Assembly: GCA_027079895.1 (NCBI GenBank)
Contig: JALWUZ010000618.1
Coordinates: 1-13,469, forward strand
DNA from: Anaerolineae bacterium
GTDB lineage: Bacteria > Chloroflexota > Anaerolineae > B4-G1
Direction of reading: 5' to 3'
DNA: 13,469 bases
The notes below the pieces were generated by a model. The model was not told the DNA's origin. It made no database searches and worked only from the letters and a program-made list of their open reading frames with translations. Positions 10,962-13,469 of this stretch are shown here, piece by piece; position 1 is the stretch's first letter, and every line of letters starts with the position of its first letter. The position numbers were made by a program, and so were the translations under genes.

Positions 10962-12836
10962 ATGAAGATACGTACCCGTTCGGATTTGGAGAGTTTGCGG
11001 AAGGCGGGGCTGGCTTCCCTGTATCCCCCTCGTCCGCGCATCAACGTCGGGATGGCGACCTGCGGACGGGCCGCCGGCGCAGGGGCGGTTTTCGACGCGC
11101 TGCGGGAGGAGGCCGACCGTCTGGGGTTGGAAGCGGCCATCGTCCCCGTCGGCTGCCTCGGTTACTGCCAGCAGGAGCCGCTGGTGGATGTCGCACTGCC
11201 GGGCCGGGGGCGCGTTCTCTATTCCCACGTGACCCCCGACCAGGCCCGCGCCCTGCTTCGCTCGCTGGCGGATGGCGTTCTGCCGGAGGAGGGCGCGTTG
11301 GCCCGTATGCGCGTCGAGGGAGAGGCGGAGTCCGAATCGCTCCCCTATCTGGACGAACTCCCCTTCTACGCCCGACAGCACAAGATCGTCCTGCGCAACT
11401 GCGGGCTTCTCGACCCTATGTCCATCGAGGAGTACGTCGCCCGAGGCGGGTACGCGCCGCTGGCCCGCGCCCTGCTTGACCTCACTCCCGATGAGGTGGT
11501 GGATGAGGTGCTCCGCTCCGGGCTGCGCGGACGAGGCGGGGCCGGGTTCCCCACCGGGCGCAAGTGGCGTATCTGCCGGGACGCGCCCGGCGAGCCGAAA
11601 TACGTCATCTGCAACGGCGACGAGGGGGACCCAGGCGCGTATATGGACCGCACCGTCCTCGAGAGCGACCCCTTCAGCGTCATCGAGGGGCTGACTATCG
11701 CCGGATACGGGGTCGGGGCGCACCAGGGGTACATCTACGTGCGGGACGAGTATCCGCTGGCCGTCGAGCGCGTCACCCAGGCGACGGCCCGCGCGGAGGA
11801 GTTGGGCCTGCTGGGGGACGACATCCTCGGTTCCGGCTTCGACTTCCACATCGCCATCGTGCGGGGCGCGGGGGCATTCGTCTGCGGCGAGGAGACCGCC
11901 CTCATCGCTTCTATCGAGGGGGGCGCGGGCGAGCCGCGTCCCAAACCCCCGTTCCCGGCCGTCAGCGGCCTGTGGGGGCAGCCGACGGTCATCAACAACG
12001 TCAAGACGCTGGCGACGGTGCCGGTCATCATCGGCAAGGGGGCGGAGAAGTACGCCGCCATCGGGACGGAGGGGAACGCCGGTACGGTCGTCTTCTCCCT
12101 CGTCGGCAAGGTCGCCAATACCGGCCTGGTCGAGGTGCCGCTGGGGCTGACTTTGCGCGAGATGATCGAAGGAATCGGCGGCGGGGGGCTGGACGGGCGG
12201 CGGGTCAAGGCGGTGCAGACCGGCGGGCCGTCCGGCGGCTGTCTCCCCGCCGAACAGTTCCATCTCCCCATCACCTACGAGTCGCTGACCGCCGCCGGCT
12301 CGATTATGGGCTCCGGCGGCATGGTGGTGATGGACGAGGAGACTTGTATGGTGGACGTGGCCCGTTACTTCCTCGGCTTCACGATGGCCGAATCCTGCGG
12401 CAAATGCACTCCGTGCCGCGACGGGACGCGCCACATGTACGAGATTCTGACCCGCATCGTCGAGGGGCAGGGGACGCCGGAGGACTTGGACGATTTGGAG
12501 GAGGTGGCTCACTGGGTCAAGGAGGCGTCACTCTGCGGGCTGGGGCAGACCGCGCCCAATCCGGTGCTCTCCACGCTGCGCTACTTCCGCGCCGAGTACG
12601 AGGCCCACGTGCAGGAGAAGCGGTGCCCGGCGGGAGTCTGCCGGGCGTTGATCCGGCTCGTCATCCACGCCGACCGGTGTACCGGCTGCGGGCTGTGCAA
12701 GCGGGAGTGCCCGGTGGGGGCCATCAGCGGGGAGCCGAAGCAGCCCCACGTCATTGACCAGACAGTCTGCATCCACTGCCGCATTTGTCACGATGTCTGT
12801 CCTGTTGACGCCATCGAGATAACCGGACGAAGGTGA
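10962..12836 (+). CDS. NuoF/HydB/HoxF-like NADH-binding FMN and iron-sulfur subunit
   Basis: This is the NADH-oxidising or NAD-reducing flavoprotein of a soluble hydrogenase, formate dehydrogenase or complex-I-like module. The 624 residues contain four parts. First is an N-terminal thioredoxin-like [2Fe-2S] domain (C34, C65, C69; the fourth expected Cys is not obvious). Second is the NADH/FMN domain with RGRGGAGFPTGRKW (189-202) and CNGDEGDPGAYMDR. Third is an SLBB segment and the N3-type [4Fe-4S] site C479, C482, C485 and C525. Fourth is a C-terminal double ferredoxin domain with C573/576/579/583 and C603/606/609/613. This extended architecture is HydB-like and not minimal NuoF. AAGGA lies 7 nt before the ATG. 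The next gene begins within a few bases of its stop, so they form an operon. The extra ferredoxin domain would suit electron entry from CooF. Confidence 0.95.
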   Translation: MKIRTRSDLESLRKAGLASLYPPRPRINVGMATCGRAAGAGAVFDALREEADRLGLEAAIVPVGCLGYCQQEPLVDVALPGRGRVLYSHVTPDQARALLRSLADGVLPEEGALARMRVEGEAESESLPYLDELPFYARQHKIVLRNCGLLDPMSIEEYVARGGYAPLARALLDLTPDEVVDEVLRSGLRGRGGAGFPTGRKWRICRDAPGEPKYVICNGDEGDPGAYMDRTVLESDPFSVIEGLTIAGYGVGAHQGYIYVRDEYPLAVERVTQATARAEELGLLGDDILGSGFDFHIAIVRGAGAFVCGEETALIASIEGGAGEPRPKPPFPAVSGLWGQPTVINNVKTLATVPVIIGKGAEKYAAIGTEGNAGTVVFSLVGKVANTGLVEVPLGLTLREMIEGIGGGGLDGRRVKAVQTGGPSGGCLPAEQFHLPITYESLTAAGSIMGSGGMVVMDEETCMVDVARYFLGFTMAESCGKCTPCRDGTRHMYEILTRIVEGQGTPEDLDDLEEVAHWVKEASLCGLGQTAPNPVLSTLRYFRAEYEAHVQEKRCPAGVCRALIRLVIHADRCTGCGLCKRECPVGAISGEPKQPHVIDQTVCIHCRICHDVCPVDAIEITGRR

Positions 12837-12841
12837 GGCCA

Positions 12842-13129
12842 ATGGTGAATTTGACGGTGAACGGACGTACAATCGGTGTCCCCGACGGGGCGACGGTGCT
12901 CCAGGCGGTGCGGGCCGCCGGGGTGGACTTGCCCACTCTCTGCCATCACGACGGCCTGACGCCTTACGGCGCGTGTCGGCTGTGTATGGTGGCCGTCACC
13001 GCGCCGCGCCGAATCTCGTGGCCGATCTCGATCGACGCCACGTCCCGCACTCGGATCGGCACGCCGTCCTTCGCCTTGATGACGATATTGCCGATCTCAT
13101 CGCGAGTCGTCGTGCGCCCGATCCCATGA
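12842..13129 (+). CDS. NuoG/HydA/FdhA-like subunit, N-terminal fragment only
   Basis: The first ~53 residues are a plant-type [2Fe-2S] ferredoxin domain as found at the N-terminus of NuoG, HydA hydrogenase and NAD-linked formate dehydrogenase alpha subunits: VNLTVNGRTIGVPDGATV, PTLCHHDGLTPYGACRLCMVAV, with C34, C45 and C48. The fourth cysteine, expected about a dozen residues later, is missing because homology stops near 12991-13003, where foreign sequence begins; the frame then runs meaninglessly to a stop at 13129. The ATG at 12842 has AAGGTGAGG upstream; a GTG at 12833 overlapping the previous stop is an alternative start. Whether the full protein made H2, reduced CO2 to formate or was a complex I subunit cannot be decided. 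Confidence 0.82.
   Translation: MVNLTVNGRTIGVPDGATVLQAVRAAGVDLPTLCHHDGLTPYGACRLCMVAVTAPRRISWPISIDATSRTRIGTPSFALMTILPISSRVVVRPIP
12991..13003. other. Junction to unrelated sequence (probable chimera)
   Basis: Left of this point the plus strand encodes a NuoG/HydA-type protein; right of it the minus strand encodes the middle of an RND efflux pump. Both proteins lose their homology here, and about 10-13 bases (GGCCGTCACC plus GCG) fit both. There is no inverted repeat, no target duplication and no integrase nearby. A chimeric read or misassembly at a contig end explains it best. Confidence 0.8.
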
Positions 13130-13469
13130 ACGAGCAGCATCTGGCTGTTCTGCGTGATGTTGCCGCCGCCGACGTTTCGATGATTGGCGCGCACCGCCTG
13201 CACCACTTCATCGAACGTCAAACCGTGCTCGATCAATCGCTCCGGCTCGATCCGAACTTGATACTGCTTTTCGAAGCCGCCCCAACTGTTGATCTCCGCC
13301 GTCCCCGACACCATGCGCAACTGCGGACGGATGACCCAATCGTGAATCGTGCGCAGCTCGGTGAGCAACTCCGCTCGACGCTGCACGTCGAAGTTCGCCG
13401 CGTCGACTCCCTTCCATCGCACGATGTAATGGAAGACCTCGCCGAGCCCGGTCGAGACCGGCCCCATCT
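12991..13469 (-). CDS. CzcA/CusA-family heavy-metal RND efflux permease, internal fragment
   Basis: The minus strand encodes about 160 residues from the porter domain of a heavy-metal RND pump. It starts at the window edge with GPVSTGLGEVFHYIV and continues through LRTIHDWVIRPQLR, AEINSWGGFEKQYQV, LTFDEVVQAVRANHRNVGGG and VRDVASIEIGHEIRRGAVTA, which are strongly conserved in CzcA/CusA. Full proteins are about 1,050 residues, so both ends are missing: one by the window edge, the other by the junction at 12991-13003, after which the frame runs to a chance stop at 12964. No membrane segment is included. The pump would export divalent or monovalent metal ions across the envelope of a Gram-negative cell, which also fits poorly with the Chloroflexota-like remainder. 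Confidence 0.9.

Noticed and set aside
11564..12757. 397-residue alternative frame within the HydB-like gene
   Set aside because: It is a shadow frame; the conserved NADH/FMN and iron-sulfur motifs are all in the annotated frame.
12991..13129. Novel NuoG-like fusion protein with an unusual C-terminus
   Set aside because: The last ~40 residues are read antisense to a conserved RND-pump gene, so the extension is an artefact of the junction.

Overview
This 13.5 kb, GC-rich window carries tightly packed bacterial genes that look like a fragment of an anaerobic, CO-metabolising genome, most likely Chloroflexota (Anaerolineae-like). That placement is inference. It rests on the Gram-positive/Chloroflexota-type SOS box GAAC-N4-GTTC, a monofunctional Ni-CO dehydrogenase, a tail-repeat Rpn-type nuclease, and a secreted hydrolase ending in a 'YLPL' tail of the kind I recall in many Chloroflexota exported proteins. 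No rRNA, tRNA, CRISPR array or complete insertion sequence was found.

Left part (1-5265), housekeeping and repair: lexA is on the minus strand (103-756) with a textbook promoter whose 17-bp spacer contains a perfect SOS operator, so it should be autoregulated. Running the other way are an unrecognised zinc-ribbon protein (924-1712), mutS (1715-4264) whose start abuts or overlaps the previous stop, and an orphan MoxR-type AAA+ ATPase (4288-5265) without its usual DUF58/VWA partners.

Middle and right part (5266-13002), CO oxidation and electron transfer: a 163-bp leader with a plausible promoter and a stem-loop able to form a pseudoknot precedes cooF (four-cluster ferredoxin-like protein) and cooS (catalytic CO dehydrogenase with all metal ligands visible). 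These are followed by a NuoE/HoxE-like [2Fe-2S] subunit, a NuoF/HydB-like NADH/FMN subunit, and the first ~53 residues of a NuoG/HydA/FdhA-like subunit. The likely logic is CO -> CooS -> CooF -> flavin/Fe-S module -> NAD(P), possibly with an H2- or formate-linked catalytic subunit whose identity is cut off.

The redox cluster is interrupted between the NuoE-like and NuoF-like genes by an accessory island (8390-10923). It holds a full-length Rpn-type PD-(D/E)XK nuclease, a second stand-alone copy of its C-terminal domain, a third decayed copy, and a secreted alpha/beta hydrolase. All three tail copies lie in one reading frame separated by stop codons. Two of them, including the one inside the full-length gene, have a good Shine-Dalgarno sequence just before an ATG. 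This fits the gene-within-gene RpnL/RpnS toxin-antitoxin organisation, here with the putative antitoxin module duplicated, and it is the most interesting feature of the window.

The last ~470 bp (from about 12991-13003 to the end) are an internal piece of an unrelated CzcA/CusA-type RND metal-efflux pump on the minus strand. It joins directly into the broken NuoG-like gene and is most likely a chimeric contig end, not biology.
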